Source: Rhizobium sp. Root274
GTDB lineage: Bacteria > Pseudomonadota > Alphaproteobacteria > Rhizobiales > Rhizobiaceae
NCBI RefSeq assembly: GCF_001429245.1
Contig: NZ_LMJE01000008.1
Span: 124,001 to 188,000 of the forward strand
Direction: 5' to 3'
DNA: 64,000 nucleotides
In this document: positions 26,421 to 35,286 of the stretch, one piece after another
Numbering within the stretch: the first letter of the stretch is position 1
Layout: each line of letters begins with the position of its first letter
Made by a program: the position numbers and the translations under genes
The notes under the pieces: generated by a model
What the model saw: only the letters and a program-made list of their open reading frames with translations
Database searches by the model: none
Told to the model about the DNA's origin: nothing

Positions 26421-27536
26421 ATGAACGCCAACAGAGAAACCCTGTCTGATGTCATGCGCCCGACGCCATCCTGGCGGGTCGAGACGCGCACGCGCCTGTC
26501 CATGCTGTTTTCCATCGCAGCCGTCCTCATCGTGCTGCTTCTGGCAGCAGCCCCCTTCGTCGTCTCACGCGGCGTGGTGCAGGACCTTTTCTTCATCCTC
26601 ACAATGCTGGCGCTCGCCCAGAGCTGGAACCTTCTGGCGGGCTATGCCGGCCTGATCTCCGTCGGCCAGCAGCTTTTCGTCGGCTGCGGCGCTTATGCGC
26701 TCTTCGGCTTCGTCATCCTGCTCGGTCTCGATCCGATCCTGGCCATCCCGCTCGCCGGACTCTTCGCCGTTCTCGTGTCCATACCGACGGCCTTCTTCGC
26801 CTTCCGCCTCTATGGTCCCTATTTCGCCATCGGCACCTGGGTCATCGCCGAGGTCGGACGTTTGCTCTTTGCCCAGTGGAAGACGCTCGGCGGTGGCACA
26901 GGCACATCGCTGCCGCGCGACGCGACGCGTGATATGTTCGGTGTCTCGTTTCTCGAAGACTGGTTCGGCATGCGCACCGCCGCCGCCGCCGATGCTATCG
27001 CCTTCTGGCTGGCGCTGGTGGTCCTCGTCCTGACCATCTGGTTCGTCTACCGCCTGCTGCGCTCCAAGCAGGGCCTCGGCCTTGCCGCCGTGCGCGACAA
27101 CGAGACGGCCGCCCGGGCGCTCGGGGTGGACGCCCAGAAGCTGAAGCTCGTGATCTACCTCTCCACTGCCTTCATCACCGGCGTCGTTGGCGCACTCATC
27201 TATCTGCAGAAGGCCCGCATCTCACCCGATGCCGCCTTCTCGCTCACCGACTGGACGGCCTATGTGATCTTCATCGTCGTGATCGGCGGCATCGGCACCA
27301 TTGAGGGGCCGATCCTCGGCGTCATCATCTTCTTCCTGATGCAGAATGCGCTGTCGAGCTACGGGTCCTGGTACCTGCTGCTGCTCGGCGCGCTCGCCAT
27401 CATCACCATGCTGTTTGCGCCGCGAGGGATCTGGGGTCTGATCACCGACCGCACCGGCATCGAACTCTTTCCGGTCCGCCGCACCCTGAGGGGTGGATCG
27501 CTTGAACAAACGACAAAGGGAGGGCCAAATGGCTGA
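26421..27536 (+). CDS. Liv-type ABC transporter permease (LivM-like)
   Basis: A 371-residue permease. After a hydrophilic stretch of about 25 residues a first membrane helix begins, and the LivM signature LAQSWNLLAGYAGLISVGQQLFVG-like segment follows near residue 65. The loop RSKQGLGLAAVRDNETAARALGVD (near 215) is the ATPase-contact loop, and GGIGTIEGPILG lies near 290. GAGGTGACG precedes the ATG at 26421. The end overlaps the flavin monooxygenase gene by 8 nt, tying transporter and enzyme expression together. Confidence 0.9.
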   Translation: MNANRETLSDVMRPTPSWRVETRTRLSMLFSIAAVLIVLLLAAAPFVVSRGVVQDLFFILTMLALAQSWNLLAGYAGLISVGQQLFVGCGAYALFGFVILLGLDPILAIPLAGLFAVLVSIPTAFFAFRLYGPYFAIGTWVIAEVGRLLFAQWKTLGGGTGTSLPRDATRDMFGVSFLEDWFGMRTAAAADAIAFWLALVVLVLTIWFVYRLLRSKQGLGLAAVRDNETAARALGVDAQKLKLVIYLSTAFITGVVGALIYLQKARISPDAAFSLTDWTAYVIFIVVIGGIGTIEGPILGVIIFFLMQNALSSYGSWYLLLLGALAIITMLFAPRGIWGLITDRTGIELFPVRRTLRGGSLEQTTKGGPNG

Positions 27537-29283
27537 CATTACAACCGACGTCCTGATCATCGGCACCGGGCCGGCCGGCTCAGCGACTGCCGCATTGCTC
27601 GCAAGCTACGGCCTCGAGCCCATGGTCATCAACCGCTACCGCTGGCTCGCCAACACGCCGCGCGCCCACATCACCAACCAGCGCACGATGGAGGTTCTCC
27701 GCGATCTCGGCCGCAACGTCGAGGATGAAGCCTATATGTTCGCGACCGAGCAGGACCTGATGGGCCAGAACGTCTTCTGCACGGCGGTCGCCGGCGAAGA
27801 AATCGGCCGCATGCAGAGCTGGGGCAACCATCCGCTCTCGCGCGCCGAACATCTCCTCTCCTCGCCCGGCCGGATGAACGACCTGCCACAGACCTATATG
27901 GAGCCCCTGCTCTTCAAGACGGCCTGTTCGCGTGGTGCTCAGTCGCGCATGTCGACGGAATATGTCAGCCATGTGCAGGATGCCGACGGCGTCACCACCA
28001 CCTGCCGCGACCGCTTGACTGGCAAGGACATCACGATCCGCTCGAAGTTCCTGGTCGGCGCCGACGGCGGCAACTCCAAGGTCGCTGAACATGCCGGCCT
28101 CGCCTTCGAAGGCAAGATGGGCGTCGCAGGCTCGATGAACATCCTCTTCGAATGCGACCTCTCGCGTTATGTCGCCCACCGCCCCTCGGTGCTCTACTGG
28201 GTGCTACAGCCGGGTGCCGATGTCGGCGGTATCGGCATGGGCCTCGTGCGCATGGTCCGCCCGTGGAACGAGTGGCTGATCGTCTGGGGCTACGACATCA
28301 ACCAGCCGGCACCGGCCGTCGATGATGCCTTCGCCACCAAGGTCGTGCGCGATCTCGTCGGCGTGCAGGACCTGCAGCCGAAAATCAAGTCGGTCTCCAC
28401 CTGGACCGTCAACAACATGTACGCAACCACGATGTCGAACGGCCGCGTCTTCTGCATGGGCGACGCGACCCACCGCCATCCGCCGTCGAATGGCCTCGGA
28501 TCCAACACCTCGATCCAGGATGCCTTCAACCTTGCCTGGAAGCTGGCAGCCGTCATCCGCGGCCAGGCCGGCATGGGCCTGCTCGACAGCTACCAGGCCG
28601 AACGCGCCCCGGTCGCCAAGCAGATCGTCACCCGCGCCAACAAGTCGATCGAGGAATTCGGCCCGATCTTCAAGGCGCTCGGCCTGCTCGATTCCGTCGA
28701 CCCGGTGAAGATGCAGGAAAACATGGACGCCCGCTGCAACGACACTGATGATGCGGAAAAGCAGCGTGAGGCGATCCGCCAGGCGATTGCGCACAAGGTC
28801 TACGAGTTCGACGCGCACGGCGTGGAGATGAACCAGCGCTACAAGTCGGGCGCCGTCGTCACCGACGGCCAGCCGGAACCGGCCTTTGAGAAGGATGCCG
28901 AGCTGCATTACCAGCCGACCACCTGGCCCGGCGCCCGCCTGCCGCATGCCTGGCTCTTCGGCACCGAAGGCGAGAAGGTTTCGAGCCTCGATCTGACCGG
29001 CCATGGCGTCTTCACAGTGCTCACCGGCATCGGCGGTGATGGATGGGTGGCGGCCGCAAAGTCCCTGTCCAAGGAGTTCGGTCTGCCGATCGCGGTTCAC
29101 AAGATCGGTCCCCGCCAGACCTGGCAGGACTTCTCCGGTGACTGGGTCCGCGCCCGGCAAATCCGCGATTCCGGTGCACTCCTCGTTCGCCCGGACCACC
29201 ACGTCGCCTGGCGCGCGGAAGCCGCCGTCAAGGACCCCGAAGGCGAGCTGCGGCGCGTCCTGAAAACGATTCTGGACCGGTGA
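27529..29283 (+). CDS. TfdB-like FAD-dependent phenol/resorcinol-type monooxygenase
   Basis: A 584-residue group A flavoprotein hydroxylase. The FAD fingerprint is IIGTGPAGSATAALLA at the N-terminus, the DG motif is in FLVGADGGNSKVAEHAG (near 180), and the GD motif is in VFCMGDATHRHPPSNGLGSNTSIQDAFNLAW (near 305-330). The C-terminal thioredoxin-like domain is seen from about 480. Length and the HPPSNGLGSNT motif resemble 2,4-dichlorophenol 6-monooxygenase (TfdB) and phenol 2-monooxygenases. In the setting of hydroxyquinol dioxygenase and maleylacetate reductase it may hydroxylate resorcinol or a related phenol to hydroxyquinol. AAAGGGAGGG is the ribosome binding site. Confidence 0.86.
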   Translation: MADITTDVLIIGTGPAGSATAALLASYGLEPMVINRYRWLANTPRAHITNQRTMEVLRDLGRNVEDEAYMFATEQDLMGQNVFCTAVAGEEIGRMQSWGNHPLSRAEHLLSSPGRMNDLPQTYMEPLLFKTACSRGAQSRMSTEYVSHVQDADGVTTTCRDRLTGKDITIRSKFLVGADGGNSKVAEHAGLAFEGKMGVAGSMNILFECDLSRYVAHRPSVLYWVLQPGADVGGIGMGLVRMVRPWNEWLIVWGYDINQPAPAVDDAFATKVVRDLVGVQDLQPKIKSVSTWTVNNMYATTMSNGRVFCMGDATHRHPPSNGLGSNTSIQDAFNLAWKLAAVIRGQAGMGLLDSYQAERAPVAKQIVTRANKSIEEFGPIFKALGLLDSVDPVKMQENMDARCNDTDDAEKQREAIRQAIAHKVYEFDAHGVEMNQRYKSGAVVTDGQPEPAFEKDAELHYQPTTWPGARLPHAWLFGTEGEKVSSLDLTGHGVFTVLTGIGGDGWVAAAKSLSKEFGLPIAVHKIGPRQTWQDFSGDWVRARQIRDSGALLVRPDHHVAWRAEAAVKDPEGELRRVLKTILDR

Positions 29284-29292
29284 GGAACGATC

Positions 29293-30186
29293 ATGGAAAC
29301 GCATGAAAAGGGCTACTTCACCGAGGAGACCTCCGTCGAGGTCGTCACCGGCCGCAACGCCAATGCCAAGGACGAGCGGTTGAAGCAGGTTATGGAGGTC
29401 ATCACCCGCAAGCTGCACGAGGCGGTCAAGGAGTTGGAACCGACCCAGGACGAATGGATGGAGGCAGTCCTCTTCCTGACTCGCACCGGCCAGATGTGCA
29501 ACGAATGGCGCCAAGAGTTCATCCTGCTGTCAGACGTACTTGGCGTCTCGATGCTCGTCGACGCCATCAACAACCGCAAACCCTCGGGCGCCTCGGAAAG
29601 CACGGTGCTCGGCCCCTTCCATGTGGCCGACGCCCCCGAGCTGCCGATGGGTGCCAATATCTGCCTTGATGCCAAGGGCGAGGATATGGTGATCGAGGGC
29701 CGTATCCTCGACACCGAGGGCAAGCCGATCGCCAATGCCGTCATCGATGTCTGGCAGGCGAATGACGAAGGCTTCTACGATGTCCAGCAGAAGGGCATCC
29801 AACCTGATTTCAACCTGCGCGGCATCTTTCGCACCGGGCCGGACGGGCACTACTGGTTCCGGGCGGTAAAGCCGAAGTATTATCCAATCCCGGACGACGG
29901 TCCCGTCGGCCAGCTATTGGGGCAGCTGGGACGCCATCCCTATCGGCCGGCCCATCTGCACTATATCATCAAAGCTGACGGCTTCGAGACGCTGGTGACC
30001 CATATCTTCGATCCCGATGATCCCTACATCCATTCCGATGCCGTTTTCGGGGTGAAGGAGAGCCTGCTCGCCCGGTTCGACAAGAAACATGAGCCCGACA
30101 GGGCGGCTGGTTACGGTTTCACGGGTGATTTCTGGGAGGTGAGACACGATTTCGTGCTCGCACCCATCCATCCCGGCGGAGCATAG
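29293..30186 (+). CDS. Intradiol ring-cleavage dioxygenase (hydroxyquinol/catechol 1,2-dioxygenase type), copy 2
   Basis: A 297-residue paralogue of the dioxygenase at 20627. The iron ligands are preserved: tyrosines in GFYDVQQ and PKYYPIPDDGPV and histidines in RPAHLHYI. Compared with copy 1 it has a different N-terminal helix (ELEPTQDEWMEAVLFL) and a longer C-terminal tail. It is 9 nt downstream of the flavin monooxygenase, so the two enzymes probably act in sequence, the monooxygenase delivering a di- or trihydroxylated ring. Two copies in one operon suggest different ring substituents are handled; this is inference. Confidence 0.87.
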   Translation: METHEKGYFTEETSVEVVTGRNANAKDERLKQVMEVITRKLHEAVKELEPTQDEWMEAVLFLTRTGQMCNEWRQEFILLSDVLGVSMLVDAINNRKPSGASESTVLGPFHVADAPELPMGANICLDAKGEDMVIEGRILDTEGKPIANAVIDVWQANDEGFYDVQQKGIQPDFNLRGIFRTGPDGHYWFRAVKPKYYPIPDDGPVGQLLGQLGRHPYRPAHLHYIIKADGFETLVTHIFDPDDPYIHSDAVFGVKESLLARFDKKHEPDRAAGYGFTGDFWEVRHDFVLAPIHPGGA

Positions 30187-30278
30187 GAGCGGACGCGGTG
30201 GGCGAGAGAGGTCGACCCGTCGTCCTCGCCCGCCGGTCTTTTGAAGGAGTGCCTGTCACCAGTATTGACTGGCGAGCC

Positions 30279-31337
30279 TCAGGTGCGCTCCCAATACCAG
30301 GCAAGATATTGCAGCTTGCGATCCCGCTGTTTGGGAGCCAAGAATTTGCGGACAGTCCGCACATCCGCCTTTTCGCAGGCCACCCAGACGAAGGTCTGCG
30401 CGTCGACATCGACCAGGGCGTTGCAGATTGTCGTTGCCAGCACGCCTTTCGTGTCGCTCGGGTAGGTCGATCTGTGCAGCCACTCGACCTCGATCGAACC
30501 GCGCGACGACAGCGCCTGTTCTTCCGCCTCGTCGTGGACCTCGATGATGGCCTTGAGTTGGGTGCCGGATGGGATCTCCGCCGCGATCCGGGCGATGGCC
30601 GGAAGGGCGGTTTCATCGCCGGCGAGAAAGATGGTTTGTGCTGAGGGAAGATCGCCGCCTCCGGGGCCGAGGAGCGCCAGCCTCTGTCCGGGTCGGGCGT
30701 CACGGGCAAAATCGGCACCGGGGGTCTCAACACCCGGTTCGGGATGCTGAAACACGTCAATCCATAGTTGGCTATGTTCTACATCGACCTTGCGAATGGT
30801 GTAGACCCGCGCCAGCAGGGTATCTTCCCCTGTTGGCCAGGCAATGCGTCCATTGTCGTGTATACCCGGCCAGACCGGCTCCCGATCAACGGGCGGGACG
30901 AGAACTCTGACATGCATGTCGCCGCCAATGAAAGGCTGAACGTCCTCGCATGCGATCACGAGGCGGCGCATCCTCGGGGTCACGTTGAAGGCGGAGACAA
31001 CGGTCGCTTCATGAAGATTTGCTGGGCGGTCCCTCCGCGCGGAGTTTGTCCAGGTGAGTTCCAGAGGTTCGTCGCCGGCAAAATAGAAGAGGTGTTCAGC
31101 AAGCATTACGCGCGTTGCCTGAACGGCTTCTTCACTTTCGCAGGCGATCGCGATCAGCAGGCGATCGTCGGCGACAGCGATGTCAACTCTTGCCTCTTCG
31201 CTTTCAAAGACAGCCGCCGCGCCATCACGGTTGACTTCGGCATGTTCAACGAAATGTTCGCAGATGTCATCCAGCATGGCCATCGCGTTGTTTATGCGGC
31301 CGGTGCCGGAAAGCGTGAAAGCGTGGGCAGTCGTCAT
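30279..31337 (-). CDS. Siderophore-interacting protein with N-terminal DUF2218 domain
   Basis: A 352-residue fusion. Residues about 20-95 match DUF2218 (HFVEHAEVNRDGAAAVFESE, ALEHLFYFAGDE-like end). Residues about 105-350 are a siderophore-interacting flavin reductase: the FAD-binding RVYTIRKVDVE segment (near 185) is followed by FARDARPGQRLALLGPGGG and an NAD(P)-binding domain with FLAGDETALPAIARI. The C-terminal AWYWERT is typical for the SIP family. It would reduce Fe(III)-siderophore in the cytoplasm to release iron. It ends the operon of the ABC importer, overlapping it by 4 nt. Confidence 0.9.
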   Translation of the reverse strand: MTTAHAFTLSGTGRINNAMAMLDDICEHFVEHAEVNRDGAAAVFESEEARVDIAVADDRLLIAIACESEEAVQATRVMLAEHLFYFAGDEPLELTWTNSARRDRPANLHEATVVSAFNVTPRMRRLVIACEDVQPFIGGDMHVRVLVPPVDREPVWPGIHDNGRIAWPTGEDTLLARVYTIRKVDVEHSQLWIDVFQHPEPGVETPGADFARDARPGQRLALLGPGGGDLPSAQTIFLAGDETALPAIARIAAEIPSGTQLKAIIEVHDEAEEQALSSRGSIEVEWLHRSTYPSDTKGVLATTICNALVDVDAQTFVWVACEKADVRTVRKFLAPKQRDRKLQYLAWYWERT

Positions 31338-32164
31338 GGCTGAATATCCTTGTCTATGGTAGCTGGGCCAGTCATGCGATGACGGCCGATGGGTAGCATC
31401 ATCGGTCGGCCTGAGGTTGGATCGGCAATGATCCTGCTTTCCAGCCCGAACACGGTTTTCACCATTTTCTGTGTGAGAACCGCCTCAGGCGCGCCTTCGG
31501 CATAAGGGGACCCGCCGACCATCGCCACCAGATGGTCCGCATAGCGGGCCGCCAGATTGAGATCGTGCAGCACCATCACGATCGTGGTGTCGCGCCTCCT
31601 GTTGAGGTCGATGAGAAGATCGAGCACCTCCACCTGATGGCTGATGTCGAGGAATGTCGTGGGCTCATCGAGCAAGAGGATCTCGGTCTTCTGAGCAAGG
31701 GCCATGGCAATCCAGACGCGCTGACGCTGGCCGCCGGAGAGTTCGTCGATTGGCCTGCCCGCGAGATCCGCGGTTTTCGTCACGTTGAGGGCTTCCGCCA
31801 CGGCTTCATCGTCTGCCTGCGTCCAGCGACCGAAGAGACCCTGATGCGGATGGCGGCCGCGACCAACGAGATCGGCAGCGGTTATGCCTTCTGGTGCTAC
31901 TGGGGATTGCGGCAGAAGCCCCAATTCACATGCGAGCTCCCGCGTCGGTCGCGCATGGATGGACTTGCCGTCGAGCAGCACCTGGCCGGCTTTCGGCCGC
32001 AGCAGCCGGGCAAGAGCGCGTAGCAGCGTAGACTTGCCACAGGCGTTGGCGCCGACGATTGCGGTGATCCGGCCGGACGGCAGACCAAGCTCAAGCCCAT
32101 CGAGGATCAGCTTTTCGCCGTAGCCAACGGAGAGACCAGTTGCGACAAGAGAGTGCTTGGTCAC
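31334..32164 (-). CDS. Iron-siderophore ABC transporter ATP-binding protein
   Basis: A 276-residue ATPase of the FecE/FhuC group. Walker A is GANACGKSTLLRA (with the NACGKST form common in this group), the signature is LSGGQRQRVWIAMAL, Walker B is ILLLDEPTTFLD and the H-loop is VLHDLN. Its start and stop codons both overlap the neighbouring genes by 4 nt, so it is translated together with the permease upstream and the SIP downstream. Confidence 0.94.
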   Translation of the reverse strand: MTKHSLVATGLSVGYGEKLILDGLELGLPSGRITAIVGANACGKSTLLRALARLLRPKAGQVLLDGKSIHARPTRELACELGLLPQSPVAPEGITAADLVGRGRHPHQGLFGRWTQADDEAVAEALNVTKTADLAGRPIDELSGGQRQRVWIAMALAQKTEILLLDEPTTFLDISHQVEVLDLLIDLNRRRDTTIVMVLHDLNLAARYADHLVAMVGGSPYAEGAPEAVLTQKMVKTVFGLESRIIADPTSGRPMMLPIGRHRMTGPATIDKDIQP

Positions 32165-33201
32165 GCGGCGGCTCCGCTTCTGTTGACCCGTATGATCAAG
32201 TAGATGAGGTAAGGCGCACCCAGCGCACCCGTGACGACGCCGACGGGATATCGGCTTGGCAGCAGCACCTGCCCGACAAAGTCTCCCACCAGCACGAGCA
32301 GTGCACCGACAAGCGCTGCGGGAAGGAGGTTCGAGCGGGTGCCATCCATTATCTTCTGAGCGATTGGTCCGGATAGAAAGGCGACGAAAGCGATCGGACC
32401 CGTAACGGCCGTGGCAATTGAGATAAGCCCCACGGCACAGAGGATGACCGCAACCCGGGTGCCTGCAACCTGGACCCCGAGCGCTGCAGCGGCATCATCG
32501 CCGAGCTTCAAAGCTTCCAGATTCCGGCCGAGGCTTGCGAGAACTCCACCCAGAACAACGAGCGCGAGCAGAAGCGGCAGCGATTGCTCAAGTGTTGCGC
32601 CGTTGAGGCTACCTGTCAGCCAGCGCAGAGCTTCCTGCAGGTTCCAGGCGGGCGCACGCGCGAGCACATAGGCCACTACGCTTTCCAGCATCGCCGACAC
32701 TGCTATGCCGACCAGGATGAGGCGAGCACCCGCCACCCCCTGACGCGACGCCAGGCCATAGACCACGAGGGCGGTGGCGAGACCGCAGACGACCGCGAGA
32801 AGGGAAACGACCACTCCGTTCAGGCCAAGAATGATGATGGCAAAGACTGCGGCAGCACTGGCACCGGAACTGATGCCGATGATGTCCGGGCTTGCCAGAG
32901 GATTGCGCAGCATGACCTGAAATGCGGTGCCAGCCATGCCGAAGCTCGCTCCAGCCAGCAGCGCAAGGATGGCTCGTGGCAGCCGAAGCTGGCCGACGGT
33001 GAAGGATGCGCCGGCTACCTGTTCTCCGAGTAGGATACGCAGCACGTCGCCGGGAGGGGTGTACGATCTGCCGAGCAGGAGCGTGCAAGCAAAGGCCAGG
33101 ATCACGAGCGCCAGCAACAGCACGGTGATTTGCAGACGCCGTTTGCCGTGTCGCTGTCGGCGCAGGCCGTTCTGTTGTGCGGTATAGGTTGCCATACTCA
33201 C
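32161..33201 (-). CDS. Iron-siderophore ABC transporter permease (FecCD family)
   Basis: A 346-residue permease with about nine membrane segments. FecCD family marks are LRLPRAILALLAGASFGMAGTAFQVMLRNPLASPDIIGISSGA (near 70-115), GRNLEALKLGDDAAAALGVQV and TAVTGPIAFVAFLSGPIAQKI. It pairs with the second permease at 33198-34241. Both ends overlap adjacent genes by 4 nt (ATGA). Confidence 0.93.
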   Translation of the reverse strand: MSMATYTAQQNGLRRQRHGKRRLQITVLLLALVILAFACTLLLGRSYTPPGDVLRILLGEQVAGASFTVGQLRLPRAILALLAGASFGMAGTAFQVMLRNPLASPDIIGISSGASAAAVFAIIILGLNGVVVSLLAVVCGLATALVVYGLASRQGVAGARLILVGIAVSAMLESVVAYVLARAPAWNLQEALRWLTGSLNGATLEQSLPLLLALVVLGGVLASLGRNLEALKLGDDAAAALGVQVAGTRVAVILCAVGLISIATAVTGPIAFVAFLSGPIAQKIMDGTRSNLLPAALVGALLVLVGDFVGQVLLPSRYPVGVVTGALGAPYLIYLIIRVNRSGAAA

Positions 33202-34241
33202 AGCTCCCGCACCTTCTGACGTCTGATGATCCAGATGAAGAAGGGGCCGCCGATCAGGGCCGTGACGATACCGACGTCGATTTCAGAGGGGCGCGCGACG
33301 ATGCGGCCCAGGATATCGGCTGCAAGCAGGAGGGCCGATCCGCAGAGGGTCGAGACGGGCAGAAGCCAGCGGTGATCGACACCGACAATCAGTCGGCATG
33401 CATGCGGCACGACCAGACCGACAAAACCAATGGGTCCACAGACGGCCGTCGTCGCGCCACAGAGCAGCACGGCGCCAAGGGACGCTATGCCTCGAGCCCA
33501 AGCAACGCGCTCTCCAAGACCGGCTGCGAGCTCATCGCCCAAGGCCAGAGAGTTGAGCTTGCGCGCCGAGGCGAAGCTGAGAAGCAGACCAGTGATGAGA
33601 AACGGGAGGACCGGGAGGATCCGCTCGAAGGTCGCTCCGCCCACTCCCCCGATCTGCCAGGATCGGATTCCGCCGGCGATATCGCCGCGTGGAAGGATGA
33701 CGGCTGTCACGAGGGAGGCAAAGGCAATGGACGTGGCTGCACCTGCCAAAGCCAGCTTCAGCGGAGTGGGGCCATCCCTGCCCAGAGAACCGATGACGTA
33801 GACGAATATCGCAGTTGCGCCGGCGCCCGCAGTCGCGGCCCAGATATAAGCGTCCGATGAGCTGATACCGAACCAGGCAATCCCGATGACTACGGTGAGC
33901 GATGCACCGATGTTGACGCCCAAAAGACCCGGATCAGCCAGCGGATTTCGCGTCACGCCCTGCATGACGGCACCGGCAAGTCCAAGCGCTCCCCCTGCGA
34001 GAACAGCCAAAAGCGTGCGTGGAATACGAGCCGATGCAGCGGCCTCGCCGATACTGGAGGTGTGGCCGTGCAAGGCGGCTACGATATCCACCCAATCGAC
34101 CGTGCGTGTGCCGACCGACAACGATGCAATCGAGAGCAGGAAGAGTAGCACGCCGCAGGCCGACAGCCAGAGGATGCGGCTGCTCGCCGATTTTGTCGAG
34201 CCTTGCCTTGCCCGCCGATGAATTGCGAAGCTGGCGGTCAT
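33198..34241 (-). CDS. Iron-siderophore ABC transporter permease (FecCD family)
   Basis: A 347-residue FecCD-type permease. Typical segments are RIPRTLLAVLAGGALGLAGAVMQGVTRNPLADPGLLGVNIGA (near 75-115), LNSLALGDELAAGLGERV and TTAVCGPIGFVGLVVPHACR. The start at 34241 overlaps the binding-protein stop (ATGA); the frame is open 18 codons further upstream, without family similarity. Together with the downstream permease it forms the heterodimeric channel. Confidence 0.93.
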   Translation of the reverse strand: MTASFAIHRRARQGSTKSASSRILWLSACGVLLFLLSIASLSVGTRTVDWVDIVAALHGHTSSIGEAAASARIPRTLLAVLAGGALGLAGAVMQGVTRNPLADPGLLGVNIGASLTVVIGIAWFGISSSDAYIWAATAGAGATAIFVYVIGSLGRDGPTPLKLALAGAATSIAFASLVTAVILPRGDIAGGIRSWQIGGVGGATFERILPVLPFLITGLLLSFASARKLNSLALGDELAAGLGERVAWARGIASLGAVLLCGATTAVCGPIGFVGLVVPHACRLIVGVDHRWLLPVSTLCGSALLLAADILGRIVARPSEIDVGIVTALIGGPFFIWIIRRQKVREL

Positions 34242-35227
34242 GGCGTTTTGCGTGCAGCGGCAGCGAGAAGCGCCACATAGTCCTTCAGAACCCAACTGAT
34301 CGACAGCGGAGTGGGATTGGCGGCGGTGCCCAAGGGATTGCGGCCAAGCAGGACAATCGCATCATGTTCGACTGCAGGCATGTGCGCGAGCAGCGGATTC
34401 GCCTTCATCGCGGCCAGCAGGTTGTCGTCTCCATAGGTCACCAGAATGTCGACATCGTCGAACAAATCGATCTGTTCGGCACTGATGGAACCGGCAAAGC
34501 TACCGGTGACAGAGGCTTTCATCACGCTCTTCGGCATTTGCAGGCCGAGGTCCTGGAAGAAGCGCACCCGGGTATCCTGGGTGGTGTAGAAGTTGACGAC
34601 GCTCAGGTCGCTGGCGTCGAGATGCGTGACAAACATCGCTTTTTTGCCGTGCAGTTCCGGATATTTGGCGACCTCGGCGGCGATCTCAGCTTCGATATCC
34701 GAGATCAGCGCCTCCCCTTGCGGCGCCATTCCGAGACCGGCGCTGTCCATACGAATGGTTTCGCGCCAATCCGTCGACCAGGGTGCCTGCGGATAGGCAA
34801 CCACCGGCGCAATCTGGCTCAAGGTGTCGTAGTCCGCCTGCGTCAGACCGGAATAGGCTGCGAGTATCACGTCGGGCTGCGTCTCCGCGACTGCCTCGAA
34901 GTCTATGCCGTCCCCCTCGTCGAACAGCACTGGCTTTGCTCCTCCAAGGGCTTTCAACCGCTCCGACACCCAGGGTAGCAAACCGTCAGCGTCGTCATCC
35001 CCGAAATTGGCGGATGCCATGCCGACGGGGACGATCCCGAGGGCCAAGGGCACTTCGTGATTCGCCCATGCGACGGTGGCCACCCGCTTTGGCTTGGCTG
35101 CGATATCGGTTTTCCCGAGAGCATGGGAAATCGTCACCGGATAGTCTGTCTGCCCGTCGGCCCACGCCACCCCTTGCGCAAAGGCAATCAGCAGGGTCGG
35201 TATCAGCGCCAGACGCCACAAACGCAT
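34238..35227 (-). CDS. Iron-siderophore ABC transporter substrate-binding protein
   Basis: A 329-residue periplasmic protein of the FhuD/FepB type. A signal peptide ends near AWADG. The mature protein begins with the ISHALGKTDIAAKPKRVATVAWANHEVPLALG segment (residues 33-64), which is typical, followed by FEAVAETQPDVILAAYSGLTQADYDTLSQIAPVVAYP. The siderophore class cannot be read from sequence. It is the first gene of a five-gene operon, and a TGA-N9-TCA palindrome matching the RirA iron-box pattern lies in its promoter at 35252-35266. Confidence 0.92.
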   Translation of the reverse strand: MRLWRLALIPTLLIAFAQGVAWADGQTDYPVTISHALGKTDIAAKPKRVATVAWANHEVPLALGIVPVGMASANFGDDDADGLLPWVSERLKALGGAKPVLFDEGDGIDFEAVAETQPDVILAAYSGLTQADYDTLSQIAPVVAYPQAPWSTDWRETIRMDSAGLGMAPQGEALISDIEAEIAAEVAKYPELHGKKAMFVTHLDASDLSVVNFYTTQDTRVRFFQDLGLQMPKSVMKASVTGSFAGSISAEQIDLFDDVDILVTYGDDNLLAAMKANPLLAHMPAVEHDAIVLLGRNPLGTAANPTPLSISWVLKDYVALLAAAARKTP

Positions 35228-35251
35228 ATGTCCACTCTCTTGAAATTAAGT

Positions 35252-35286
35252 TGACTTCAATTCTCAGCTTCATGCACAGAGGTCAA
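35252..35286 (-). promoter_or_regulatory. Promoter and candidate RirA (iron-responsive) box of the siderophore importer operon
   Basis: TGA-N9-TCA (35252-35266) fits the IRO-box pattern of RirA in rhizobia. A second imperfect palindrome, TTGAA...TTCAA (35240-35260), overlaps it. On the minus strand TTGACC (35286-35281) and, 17 nt on, GAATTG (35263-35258) can serve as a -35 and a weak -10, so the box overlaps the -10. This would allow iron-dependent repression. Confidence 0.5.

Noticed and set aside
19578..30186. Recent horizontal transfer of the aromatic island
   Set aside because: There is no adjacent integrase, tRNA junction or obvious change in base composition by eye, so transfer cannot be supported from the window alone.
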